Shown here: piece by piece, positions 8,365 through 16,096 of the stretch
Position numbering within the stretch: position 1 is the first letter of the stretch
Layout of the letters: each line of letters begins with the position of its first letter
NCBI GenBank assembly: GCA_902826605.1
Contig: CADEFM010000002.1
Coordinates: 62,001 to 126,000, forward strand
Length of the DNA stretch: 64,000 nt
Reading direction: 5' to 3'
Origin: an uncultured Acidobacteriota bacterium
Lineage (GTDB): Bacteria; Acidobacteriota; Terriglobia; Bryobacterales; Bryobacteraceae
Position numbers and translations under genes: made by a program
Notes under the pieces: generated by a model
What the model saw: the letters and a program-made list of their open reading frames with translations, nothing else
What the model was told of the DNA's origin: nothing
The model's database searches: none

Positions 8365-8865
8365 ATGACTGGAGCGGCCAATTCCCCACACTCTCAACAA
8401 AACGCTGAGTTTATGGCCCACGCCATTGCTTTGGCGTCGCAAAACATCCTATCTGCGCTGGGAGGACCTTTTGGGGCCGTCGTCGCGAAGGATGGCCGGG
8501 TGATCGGAGAGGGGACGAATTTGGTGACGTCCACCAACGATCCCACGGCGCATGCCGAGGTTACAGCGATTCGGGCGGCCTGCGCGGCACTCCAGACGTT
8601 TCAGCTTGACGGCTGCGACATCTACACCACGTGCGAGCCTTGTCCGATGTGCTTCGGGGCGATCTATTGGGCGCGGATCCGCCACGTCTACTACGCCTGC
8701 GTGGCTGCGGATGCGGCTGCGGCGGGATTTAGCGACCAGCACATCTACCGGGAAATCGCGCGGCGCGTGGACGAACGGGACGTGCAGTTCACTCAGCTGA
8801 TGCGCGACGAGGCGCTGGCTTGTTTCCAGGAGTGGAATCAGATGGCGAACCGAATTGTGTATTAG
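8365..8865 (+). CDS. Guanine-deaminase-like nucleoside/base deaminase
   Basis: A 166-residue cytidine-deaminase-fold enzyme. The zinc site is complete: THAEV-type motif (PTAHAEVTAIRAA, about residue 61-73) supplies His and the catalytic Glu, and TTCEPCPMCFGAIYWARI supplies the two Cys. The C-terminal YREIARRVDER and the ending resemble GuaD rather than tRNA-specific TadA. Predicted reaction is guanine to xanthine plus ammonia. It is divergent from ctaB and 26 bases before the DUF6986 gene, which fits purine catabolism. A TadA-like role cannot be fully excluded. Confidence 0.85.
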   Translation: MTGAANSPHSQQNAEFMAHAIALASQNILSALGGPFGAVVAKDGRVIGEGTNLVTSTNDPTAHAEVTAIRAACAALQTFQLDGCDIYTTCEPCPMCFGAIYWARIRHVYYACVAADAAAAGFSDQHIYREIARRVDERDVQFTQLMRDEALACFQEWNQMANRIVY

Positions 8866-8891
8866 ATCTGGCTGCGCGTACACTACCATTA

Positions 8892-10160
8892 ATGTCCACA
8901 CTCGCCCGCGAGAGACTGGCCCGAGCCAGCCAGGAATTTCAGGAAACCCACCCCGGTGAATCGGGACGCCGCCAACCCGTTCACACCGTCTATGGCGGGG
9001 CCAATCTGTTCAAGTTCGACACGTGCCGGAAGCTGGGAGCGCTGGCTAGTAAATCGTTCTCCGAGTACGCCCCGGATGCCACGGTGCTGGCCGAGCTGCT
9101 CGCTTTATCTCCCGCGCTCGCGGCCGCCGTCCACGCGCGTGTGGCGGAGAAATTGGAGCGCGAAGCGGTGGAGGATTTCCGCATCGACTTCGAGGACGGC
9201 TACGGCATACGCGCCGATTCCGTGGAAGATATAGACGTCGATATCGCCGCGCGCGAGACCGCGACGGCTATGGCCGAAGGGACTTTGCCGCCTTTTTTCG
9301 GATTCCGCATCAAGCCTCTGAGTGAGGATTTGCACGACAGAAGCCTGCGCACTCTGCGCCGTTTCCTGAGGGCGTTGCTGGCTGCCACGGGCAATCGGTT
9401 GCCTGCGAATTTCGTCGTCACTCTTCCCAAGATCACGGTGCCGGAGCAGGTGGAACAACTGGTGGCCTCGCTGGAGTCGTTTCCGGAAGTCTCTGTCGAG
9501 CTGATGGTGGAAACACCGCAGTCCCTCTCCATGCTGCCTCGGCTGGTGGATTTGTGCGAAGGGCGCTGCGTCGGCGCGCATTTCGGGCCGTATGACTACA
9601 CGTCCAGTCTTTCAATCACCTCAGCCCATCAGCACCCGCGGCATCCCGCGTGCGACTACGCCCGCTCCACGATGCAAGTTGCGCTGGCCGGCCGTGGCGT
9701 GTGGCTGAGTGACGGCCCCACTACGGTGATGCCGGTTCCTCTTCACCGTGGAGACGCATTAACCGAATCGCAGCACGCGGAAAACCGCCGCGCTGTGCAC
9801 GGCGCTTGGAAATTACACGCCGCCAATGTGCGGCACGCGTTGATCAATGGTTTTTATCAAGGGTGGGATCTGCATCCTTCGCAGCTTCCCATGCGCTATG
9901 CCGCGACATACGCGTTTTTCCTTGAGGGTGTGGACGCCGCCTCAGAAAGGCTTCGCAACTTCGTGGAGAAAGCCGCCCAGGCCACCCTGGTTGGCAACGT
10001 TTTCGACGACGCCGCCACGGGCCAGGGCCTGCTCAATTATTTCTTGCGTGCCTTGAGCTGCGGTGCGGTTCCTGAAGCGGATGTGCCCGCGTTGACAGGT
10101 TTGACGCTGGAGCAGATCCGAACGGCGTCATTCACGAAGATCATGACAATGCGGCGCTGA
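8892..10160 (+). CDS. DUF6986 / aldolase-citrate lyase-like TIM-barrel protein
   Basis: A 422-residue protein. Start ATG 8892 is preferred over an upstream in-frame codon that would overlap the deaminase gene. It reads as a HpcH/HpaI-like barrel: FRIDFEDGYG, FFGFRIKPLS, FVVTLPKIT, VELMVETPQSL and AHFGPYDYTSSL, with Glu and Asp residues suited to Mg/enolate chemistry. Members of this group are annotated only as DUF6986 or aldolase/citrate lyase family and often occur near purine or ureide catabolism genes. The adjacent deaminase supports the same setting here, but the substrate is unknown. Confidence 0.75.
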   Translation: MSTLARERLARASQEFQETHPGESGRRQPVHTVYGGANLFKFDTCRKLGALASKSFSEYAPDATVLAELLALSPALAAAVHARVAEKLEREAVEDFRIDFEDGYGIRADSVEDIDVDIAARETATAMAEGTLPPFFGFRIKPLSEDLHDRSLRTLRRFLRALLAATGNRLPANFVVTLPKITVPEQVEQLVASLESFPEVSVELMVETPQSLSMLPRLVDLCEGRCVGAHFGPYDYTSSLSITSAHQHPRHPACDYARSTMQVALAGRGVWLSDGPTTVMPVPLHRGDALTESQHAENRRAVHGAWKLHAANVRHALINGFYQGWDLHPSQLPMRYAATYAFFLEGVDAASERLRNFVEKAAQATLVGNVFDDAATGQGLLNYFLRALSCGAVPEADVPALTGLTLEQIRTASFTKIMTMRR

Positions 10161-10190
10161 TAGCTGTCACATCTAGCGGCATTGCACTTT

Positions 10191-10437
10191 CTGCTCGTTC
10201 CACTACGACTTAGCGTTTCGCGTCACGGGCTCGGCCGTAAAGCAGGAGTAGATTGTGTGCAAGAAGCCGGGTGTTGGTCTTGCACAGTACCGGCTCACGA
10301 AAGCTCCGGCATTCTAGATCCTGTTGGAGCGGCGTTATGGCCTCCCGCGAGGGAGGAAATGGGTGATTCAAGCCGCGGGCTAGTTGGGCGACACACTAGC
10401 CGGACGTTGCCTTCCGATAGTGGCAACAAGGGGCCCG
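10191..10437 (+). ncRNA. Candidate structured non-coding RNA (unassigned)
   Basis: No credible gene occupies this stretch, yet it holds a run of short inverted repeats. CTGCT 10191-10195 pairs with 10241-10245 and encloses ACGG/CCGT (10225-10228/10235-10238). A nine-base perfect stem joins 10256-10264 to 10278-10286, and its loop carries AGCCGG (10265-10270), complementary to CCGGCT 10290-10295. GCTCC 10303-10307 pairs with 10326-10330. CCTCCC 10341-10346 pairs with 10351-10356 around a GCGA (GNRA) loop. GGCTAGT 10378-10384 pairs with 10395-10401. GTTGCC 10406-10411 pairs with 10422-10427. The GNRA loop favours the plus strand. I cannot match it to tmRNA, RNase P, 6S or SRP RNA. Exact ends are unknown. 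Confidence 0.5.
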
Positions 10438-10462
10438 AACGAACTTGATGAGGACGAAGAGG

Positions 10463-10539
10463 TGGTACGCCCGAGAGGATTCGAACCTCTGGCCTTCTGC
10501 TCCGGAGGCAGACGCTCTATCCAGCTGAGCTACGGGCGC
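10463..10539 (-). tRNA. tRNA-Arg (anticodon CCG)
   Basis: On the minus strand the sequence folds as a full cloverleaf: acceptor GCGCCCG with CGGGCGT (ending in a G-U pair), D arm with AGCTGGATA loop, anticodon stem TCTGC/GCAGA around loop CTCCGGA (anticodon CCG), T arm AGAGG/CCTCT around TTCGAAT. The terminal CCA is encoded (10465-10463). It decodes CGG arginine codons. Confidence 0.97.
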
Positions 10540-10542
10540 GCG

Positions 10543-10571
10543 GAGTGTAGCGGCACTTTGTCGCTACACTC
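10543..10571 (-). other. Perfect 10-bp hairpin just upstream of tRNA-Arg
   Basis: GAGTGTAGCG (10543-10552) is the exact reverse complement of 10562-10571, with a nine-base loop. On the tRNA strand it ends three bases before the mature 5' end, so it would sit in the pre-tRNA leader close to the RNase P cut. There is no T-tract on either side, so it does not look like a terminator. A possible promoter (TTGCCC, 16-base gap, TAGACT) lies further upstream on the minus strand. Confidence 0.5.
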
Positions 10572-10867
10572 ACAGTCTACCACCCACACCGCAGCGGGCA
10601 ACGCAATGGGGAAGGAGCTACAATTGTCACAGGTTCAAACTTGACTGGTTAGAACGTGTTAACGACCAATGGGAGATCTCCATACTTATCTCCACGCTTG
10701 GTTTCCGAACTGGGCAAGAAATGGCATGCATACGGTGACATGTGGGTGGGCAAGATTAGGTCGAACCTGATTCGAATAGAGATCCCCGAGTCCCCCGTGC
10801 TTGCGGACTGCTCCAACAAGCAGGGCTTGCACTGAGTTCACCGTGAGAGCAAGGACCTCGATTTTCT
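10572..10867. other. Gene-free interval between tRNA-Arg and an orphan gene
   Basis: I find no convincing coding frame, repeat or RNA fold here. It presumably holds the tRNA promoter on the minus strand and the promoter of the gene starting at 10868 on the plus strand. AAGGA at about 10851 is the only ribosome-site-like element before that gene. Confidence 0.5.
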
Positions 10868-11767
10868 ATGACCTGGACGGCCTTTCAGACGACAGCACTT
10901 GAGCAGTCCATCCTCGCCGAAGTACGTGCGCGTACCGGTTTGTCGTTTCGAAAAATTGCCGGCATCGATACCCGTGACCCAGGAATTGCGCAGGCCGTAC
11001 TTCCGGTAATCAAAGATTTGCTCGGACGAGTAGGCGGCAACGACCGGCGTGACTTATTCGCCCGTTTTCACACTCCGGAAGCGTATGCCTACCTTGATGA
11101 TGTTCTTTCTTGGTGGACCAACGAACAAGACGAGCAGTCGCTAAGCGGTCTTAGTCAGGTGCTTACTCTGCTGGTGAAAGATCGAGATGCCGTGAGAGTG
11201 TGGAGACTATGCCAGGAACTTCCCAAGCGGCCATTTCATTACATGCTGCTTTCCAAGCTTGCGACGCTCCCCAGCGTCGAACGGGAGGTGAAAGAAACGT
11301 TGGTTCAAGATCTGAATGCCGGAGCATTCGGAGCCAACGAATTGTTCTTCGTTGCCCGGGTGCATGATCCCAGGATTCAGCGCTGGTTCGAGGGCCAGCG
11401 CGAATCACCCGACCCCAAAATCCGACAGATCGCCAAAAGGGTGGCCGCGAAAGGATCCAAATGGCCGAAGGAAGTCGAGTATGCATCGACGCTGCCCGAC
11501 AGACGAATGGAATTGTACTCAGTGGAGGGGGACCTTGAGGAACTCAAAGAACTGCTCGCGCCGTTCGCGAAGACCTTTCAGGTTAAGATTCCCGTAGCAA
11601 TCAAGGCAGGCAGCTTTTTGGCGTCAGCCGAAGTGGACCGATGGATTATCGCTCACATTGCTGATGCTGCTGGCAATCCCTTTGCTTTGTGGTTTCGCTT
11701 AGAGGATATTGACACCGTAGAAATCGTGTTATTGAAACGGGCGGTAGAACTAGCGACGGTCCACTAG
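10868..11767 (+). CDS. Orphan cytoplasmic protein of unknown function
   Basis: A 299-residue soluble protein that I do not recognise. It has no signal peptide or membrane span. Residues about 40-200 are alpha-helical and suggest short HEAT-like repeats (VLPVIKDLLGRVG, GLSQVLTLLVKDRDAVRVW, FHYMLLSKLATLPSVERE). The last 90 residues look like an alpha/beta domain (RRMELYSVEGDLEELKELL, RWIIAHIADAAG, VEIVLLKRAVELA). The reading frame is long and free of rare features, so it is probably real. It stands alone between the tRNA/RNA region and a convergent transporter gene. Confidence 0.65.
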   Translation: MTWTAFQTTALEQSILAEVRARTGLSFRKIAGIDTRDPGIAQAVLPVIKDLLGRVGGNDRRDLFARFHTPEAYAYLDDVLSWWTNEQDEQSLSGLSQVLTLLVKDRDAVRVWRLCQELPKRPFHYMLLSKLATLPSVEREVKETLVQDLNAGAFGANELFFVARVHDPRIQRWFEGQRESPDPKIRQIAKRVAAKGSKWPKEVEYASTLPDRRMELYSVEGDLEELKELLAPFAKTFQVKIPVAIKAGSFLASAEVDRWIIAHIADAAGNPFALWFRLEDIDTVEIVLLKRAVELATVH

Positions 11768-11795
11768 GGACGCAACCGCCCCCGCAACATTTCGC

Positions 11796-12491
11796 TCACG
11801 CCACGGTTCCGAAGAGCGCTCCTACCCCCGCCGTGATGGCCATGGCGAGTGCGCCCCAGAACGTGACGCGTGTTGCACCGGTCACAACGCCTGCGCCGCC
11901 AACGCGCGCCGCGAGTCCGCCGAGAAGCGCCAGGAATAGCAGAGACGATCCGGAAACCACGTAGATCAGACTCGCATCGGAAACCATCGCCGTCACCGCC
12001 AGCGGGAGGGCCGCCCCCACCGCGAAACTGCCGGCGGACGCGAATGCAGCCTGTATCGGACGCGCGCTCAGAGCCGTGGAAAAGCCGAGCTCGTCCCTGG
12101 CGTGAGCTCCGAGTGCGTCATGCGCCATCAGCTGCTGAGCTACTTGCTTTGCGAGTACAGGATCGAGCCCGCGAGCGATGTAGATACCGGCTAGTTCCTG
12201 ATGCTCGCCCTTGTCGTCCGCCGCGAGTTCCTTGCGTTCCCATTCCAGTTCGGCATTTTCGGTGTCGGCCTGGGAGTGCACGGAAACATACTCGCCTGCC
12301 GCCATCGACATCGCTCCGGCCACCAAACCGGCGACGCCCGCGACAAGTATGTTGGCGTGAGGCGCATGCGCAGCCGCCACTCCGATCACCAGACTCGCCG
12401 TCGAAACGATGCCGTCATTCGCTCCCAATACCGCCGCGCGCAGCCAGCCAATGCTATCGATGCGGTGGCCTTCGCGGTGTCTGAGTAGCAT
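11796..12491 (-). CDS. VIT1/CCC1-family Fe/Mn transporter
   Basis: A 231-residue member of the VIT family (DUF125). Its start is placed at ATG 12491, because the longer frame runs back into the MFS gene. The family signature is present: WLRAAVLGANDGIVSTASLVIGV in the first helix, AGAMSMAAGEYVSVHSQAD in the second, a soluble Glu-rich segment (NAELEWERKELAADDKGEHQ) that binds metal in plant and yeast relatives, and three C-terminal helices. It should export Fe2+ or Mn2+ from the cytoplasm. It begins five bases after the MFS stop, so the two are probably one transcript. Confidence 0.88.
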   Translation of the reverse strand: MLLRHREGHRIDSIGWLRAAVLGANDGIVSTASLVIGVAAAHAPHANILVAGVAGLVAGAMSMAAGEYVSVHSQADTENAELEWERKELAADDKGEHQELAGIYIARGLDPVLAKQVAQQLMAHDALGAHARDELGFSTALSARPIQAAFASAGSFAVGAALPLAVTAMVSDASLIYVVSGSSLLFLALLGGLAARVGGAGVVTGATRVTFWGALAMAITAGVGALFGTVA

Positions 12492-12496
12492 GCGGT

Positions 12497-13702
12497 CTAC
12501 AGCGCCGCCACGCGCCGCTGCACAAATAGAAAGTAAATTCCGAGCAGCACCAGCAGGCCGCCCGTCCACGCCATGGTCACTGGCGCAGTGTAAATGGGGA
12601 TGATTTTGCCGAGGACCAATCCGCCGATGGGCATCCCTCCGCGAAACGCCACGTTGTAGACGCTCATCACGCGGCCGCGCATCTCATCGGTGGAAATCGT
12701 CTGCACCAGGGAGCTTAGCATCGACATCATCACCATCAGCGCGCCGCCGCACACAAAGATGATCGCCAGCGAAACCGGCAGCGTGCGCGACATGGAGAAG
12801 GCCACGATCAGCCCGCCCAGCAGCATCATCACTAACAACGAAGTGCGTCCGTGCCCCTTGGCCCTGCCGAGCGATGCCACCACCAGTCCGCCGCACACCG
12901 AGCCCGCGCCGGAAAACGCCATGAGTTGGGAAAATGTGGTCGGTCCGCCTTTGAGCACATCCTTGGCGAATACCGGAAGGAACGTCAACAGAGGAATCGC
13001 CAGCAGCGTCATCAGAAACGCCAGCACAATCAGGCCATCCATGCCGGGCTTATTGCGGATGAATCCGATGCCTTCCTTCATGCTGGTGAGCATCGGTTCG
13101 CTGGACTTCGGAGGAATGTACTTGACCTGAATCATGTACAGCGAAATAATCACCGCCAGAAACGAAAGTCCGTTCAGGCCGAAGCACCATTCCGCTCCAA
13201 ACTGCGCCAGCGCGATGCCGGCGATGCTGGGTCCGATCACTCGCGCCAGGTTGAACTGAATCGAGTTCATGGCGATGGCGTTCTGAATATCGTCTTTGCC
13301 GACCAATGTCGGCAGCAGGGCTTGATAGGCGGGGCCACCGAACGCTTGCGCGGTGCCCACGACGAACGACAGCAACAGAATATGCCACACCTGGACCACG
13401 CCGAACCACACCAGCGCCGTCAGGATCAGCGCGGTGGTCATTTGAATGTATTGCGAGATCAGCAGCAGGTTGCGGCGGTTCATGCGGTCCGCAACCACGC
13501 CGCCTACCAGGGAAAAAAGAATGATGGGGAACTGCGCCAGGAACGTGTCCAGACCTAAATAAAACGAATCCTGCGAGAGGTCGTACACCAGCCACGCTTG
13601 AGCCGTCTGCTGCATCCACGTGCCAATGGTGGACGTGCAGGCGCCCAGCCACATAAGCCGGAAGTCGCGATGCTGGAAGCTGCTGAAGACGCGGCGAACC
13701 AA
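12497..13702 (-). CDS. MFS transporter (EntS/MFS_3 type)
   Basis: A 401-residue protein with twelve predicted membrane helices. The N-terminus FRLMWLGACTSTIGTWMQQTAQAWLVYDLS is the typical opening of the MFS_3/EntS group (quoted in part: LGACTSTIGTWMQQTAQAWL). The loop motif GVVADRMNRRNLL between helices 2 and 3 fits MFS motif A. Relatives export siderophores or drugs. The cargo cannot be read from sequence, but the metal transporter gene directly downstream makes a metal or metallophore link plausible. It is preceded on the left by its partner and on the right by a convergent-free gap. Confidence 0.88.
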   Translation of the reverse strand: MVRRVFSSFQHRDFRLMWLGACTSTIGTWMQQTAQAWLVYDLSQDSFYLGLDTFLAQFPIILFSLVGGVVADRMNRRNLLLISQYIQMTTALILTALVWFGVVQVWHILLLSFVVGTAQAFGGPAYQALLPTLVGKDDIQNAIAMNSIQFNLARVIGPSIAGIALAQFGAEWCFGLNGLSFLAVIISLYMIQVKYIPPKSSEPMLTSMKEGIGFIRNKPGMDGLIVLAFLMTLLAIPLLTFLPVFAKDVLKGGPTTFSQLMAFSGAGSVCGGLVVASLGRAKGHGRTSLLVMMLLGGLIVAFSMSRTLPVSLAIIFVCGGALMVMMSMLSSLVQTISTDEMRGRVMSVYNVAFRGGMPIGGLVLGKIIPIYTAPVTMAWTGGLLVLLGIYFLFVQRRVAAL

Positions 13703-13767
13703 AGGGGATTATGCCTGACTTTCGTATCGAACCGGACCACCCCCGATTCTAACAGGCGCGGCTATGC

Positions 13768-14250
13768 TCAGTACACTTCAAAACAGAACGCTTTGTTCGA
13801 ATCGGAGGGCGTCAGCGAGTATTGGCCGTCTTCCAACGTCTCGGACGCCTCCACGCGATACAGGTTTCCCTCCACCCTCGTCACAGTGAGGTGCAGAGGG
13901 CGAGGGCCATTGCGCTTCTTGCCTTTGGCGGGCATTGTGATTTCGCGGTGGCCGTTCTTTACGTCCAGCTTATAAAGTTCAAGCTTGCTCGCCATCAGCT
14001 TGTCGCTCTGCATTAGAAAAATTGGTTCGGCGAGCGGAGTGCGTGCCGGGGAATTGACGCCCGGAATTGTATAGATTGTGTCGTCCTTCTTGGTGTCTTG
14101 CGTCGCTTCGGAGACTTCGGTCGCCACCAGGTTGTCGGCGTGCACCAGGTAGGGCACATCGGGTTTTGACGGACGGGGGCCGTTATAGGGATCCGCGGCC
14201 AGCGCGGCGATCGCAAACAGGGGAAGCAGGAAAAGACTGCTCAGTCGCAT
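13768..14250 (-). CDS. Secreted protein of unknown function
   Basis: A 160-residue protein with a signal peptide (LSSLFLLPLFAIAALAA) and a likely cut before DPYNGPRP. The mature part is about 140 residues of mixed polarity with predicted beta-strands (YLVHADNLVATEVSE, HLTVTRVEGNLYRVEASETL, GQYSLTPSDSNKAFCFEVY). There is one Cys near the end and no lipobox. I do not recognise the family. It has no operon partner: the S24-type gene upstream on the same strand ends 66 bases away. Confidence 0.7.
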   Translation of the reverse strand: MRLSSLFLLPLFAIAALAADPYNGPRPSKPDVPYLVHADNLVATEVSEATQDTKKDDTIYTIPGVNSPARTPLAEPIFLMQSDKLMASKLELYKLDVKNGHREITMPAKGKKRNGPRPLHLTVTRVEGNLYRVEASETLEDGQYSLTPSDSNKAFCFEVY

Positions 14251-14316
14251 GGCGTCTCCATTGTAATCTAATGCATAGACGACGTACGCGCCATGGAAGT
14301 TGCGGCAAACCGCGCC

Positions 14317-15099
14317 CTAATCCAAAGTTTGAACGAACTCGGCGATGATCTGGTAGCGGTCCTCTTGCTCCGTGAGGTCCCACGCCTCAAATTCCGTATT
14401 GAGCGGCTCCAGAGTAATGCGGCTCTGCCCTGAAAAATCACCGTCTTGGTCGAAGACCTTCTCGCTTCGGTAGCGTTTTACCGTGTAGCGGTTGTTGTCT
14501 CCAAGCGCCTCCACCAGAACCAGGCGGCCCTGGCGCGACCCCGTAACGTTTTTTCGGAATACGCACAGCGAACCATCGGCGATCAGCGGCTCCATCGATC
14601 GCCCTTGCACGCGTGCCACGAACATCCCTTCAGACAGGCGCAGTCCGCCAGGCGTTTCCTCCCAGCCTTCCACTTCTACTTCAGGATTTTCCAGAAAAGG
14701 CCCCGCCGCCGCCGCCAGCGAATATCGCGGCAGATGCGTGACATATTCCTGTACCGTGCTGTTGACGTGCTGCCGGTACAGTCTGCTCACCGCCCGGTCG
14801 AAATTCTCCACAATCACGTCGCGGCGGTCGCTGATGCGGATCGCATTAGACAACGTGTCTTCCAAATAAGCCATCACACGCGCCGCGCCCAGTTCGTCCG
14901 CTTTGGCACTTAAGTCCGCTTCTATATCCGAGAGAACTTCGATTTCCTCGGGCGCGATCTCATTCCAATCGCGGCGCAGCCGGAGGTACAGGCGGTCGTG
15001 ATCCGGATCTTCCAGACAAACACCGACAGGGATTGCCTCACGCCCGGTTGTTTCCAGGCTAAGAACGGCTAGACGAGCGGTGTGGGTTGCAACTAACAC
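14317..15099 (-). CDS. LexA/UmuD-like S24 peptidase-domain protein without HTH
   Basis: A 260-residue protein with GTG start. The C-terminal 135 residues form a Peptidase_S24 domain. LAAAAGPF offers an Ala132-Gly133 bond like the LexA/UmuD self-cleavage site, GRSMEPLIADGS holds Ser168, and YTVKRY holds Lys208, the Ser/Lys dyad. The first 120 residues are acidic and helical (WNEIAPEEIEVLSDIEADL), with no helix-turn-helix visible. LexA and CI carry DNA-binding domains there; UmuD has only a short arm. Function could be a damage-triggered self-cleaving switch with another output domain. No SOS box was recognised upstream. Confidence 0.75.
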   Translation of the reverse strand: MLVATHTARLAVLSLETTGREAIPVGVCLEDPDHDRLYLRLRRDWNEIAPEEIEVLSDIEADLSAKADELGAARVMAYLEDTLSNAIRISDRRDVIVENFDRAVSRLYRQHVNSTVQEYVTHLPRYSLAAAAGPFLENPEVEVEGWEETPGGLRLSEGMFVARVQGRSMEPLIADGSLCVFRKNVTGSRQGRLVLVEALGDNNRYTVKRYRSEKVFDQDGDFSGQSRITLEPLNTEFEAWDLTEQEDRYQIIAEFVQTLD

Positions 15100-15222
15100 C
15101 AGGGTAAGACGATATTAGCGCATCGCTCTTACCGCCGCTATCACCGTGGATGCGCGAAAGTACCTCTGGCCTAGTACCGTGTATCCCGTACTTACCTGAG
15201 TGCATCAAACGGATGGCGGGTT

Positions 15223-15228
15223 TATAAT
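15223..15228 (+). promoter_or_regulatory. Probable -10 box upstream of the Gly-rich secreted protein
   Basis: A perfect TATAAT lies 22 bases before the ATG at 15251, and GGGAGG at 15235-15240 serves as the ribosome site. The -35 region at a 17-base gap (GTGCAT) is weak. Confidence 0.45.
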
Positions 15229-15250
15229 CTGAGTGGGAGGCGGCTAAGCC

Positions 15251-16096
15251 ATGCGTCCAATCGTTGTAACTTTCGTTGGGTTGATACTGGCGGCTTCCAG
15301 TTCGTTTGCGCAGCGCGGGGTTGGCCGACTCGGCGGGGGCGGCAACGCTATTAATCCTGGGGTCCCTCTCAACGGTGGACCGGTGGTCAGCGGGCCTCGA
15401 TTCACTTCCGGTTTAGGCGCCGGAGTCACACTGGTCAATCCGAATAGCAATCGTCCCGCAGGATCCACACCCTTTGGAGGATTCGGCGCTTCTCTTTTGC
15501 CCCCTCCCGTTGCGCCGGCATTCCCGCGCGGGGGAATTGGACGGCGCGGCCTCGGGTTTGGCGGAGGCTTCGTTGGCGGGTTTTACGGCGGCGGAGGGTA
15601 TGTGGATGGCTTTTATCGATCTGTTCACAATCCACCACCGGGAGCCTACGATCCTATTTTTGGTGTGTACAACCCAGGGGGAGGTTACAATTCAGCCATG
15701 GAATTCGCGCCGCAGGGGCCGACGCCCAGTGTGGTGATCAATCAGAATTTCCAATCGGAAGTGGCGCGTCCGCAGTTCCGCGACTACAGCAACGTTCCGC
15801 TCCCCGAACCTGGCAGCGCGCAGCTACCCCCGCCACAAGGTGCACAGGGAGCCGTCAACGTGCCGCCCGGAGCCGTCCAAGCTCCAGCGCCCTTGCCGGG
15901 CGAACAGCCCTTCTATTTTCTGATCGCGCTGCAGGATTCCACGATCGAAGCCGCCGTGGCCTATTGGGTCACTGGCGACACGCTGCATTACGTAAGTCTG
16001 CAAGGGCAACAGAGCAGCGTACCTTTGGATCGTGTGGACCGCACCTTCTCGCGCCGCTTGAATCAAGGCCGCCGCGTAGGTTTCGACTTGCCGTGA
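15251..16096 (+). CDS. Secreted Gly/Pro-rich protein with C-terminal folded domain
   Basis: A 281-residue protein with a signal peptide (VVTFVGLILAASSSFAQ). Residues 22-125 are Gly-rich (RLGGGGN, RRGLGFGGGFVGGFYGGGG), likely disordered. A Pro/Gln-rich linker follows (about 155-215). The C-terminal 65 residues look folded: FYFLIALQDSTIEAAVAYWVTGD, then HYVSLQGQQSSVPLDRVDR. This C-terminal module is common at the end of acidobacterial Gly-rich exported proteins, but no function is known to me. Its TGA overlaps the GTG of the next gene (GTGA). Confidence 0.75.
   Translation: MRPIVVTFVGLILAASSSFAQRGVGRLGGGGNAINPGVPLNGGPVVSGPRFTSGLGAGVTLVNPNSNRPAGSTPFGGFGASLLPPPVAPAFPRGGIGRRGLGFGGGFVGGFYGGGGYVDGFYRSVHNPPPGAYDPIFGVYNPGGGYNSAMEFAPQGPTPSVVINQNFQSEVARPQFRDYSNVPLPEPGSAQLPPPQGAQGAVNVPPGAVQAPAPLPGEQPFYFLIALQDSTIEAAVAYWVTGDTLHYVSLQGQQSSVPLDRVDRTFSRRLNQGRRVGFDLP

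Noticed and set aside
10256..10295. Classical H-type pseudoknot
   Set aside because: With no bases between the two 5' arms and only three before the last arm, both stems cannot form fully; alternative folds are likelier.
10182..10448. 88-codon open frame across the structured region
   Set aside because: Residue composition is random and the frame crosses all hairpins; no start signal is seen.
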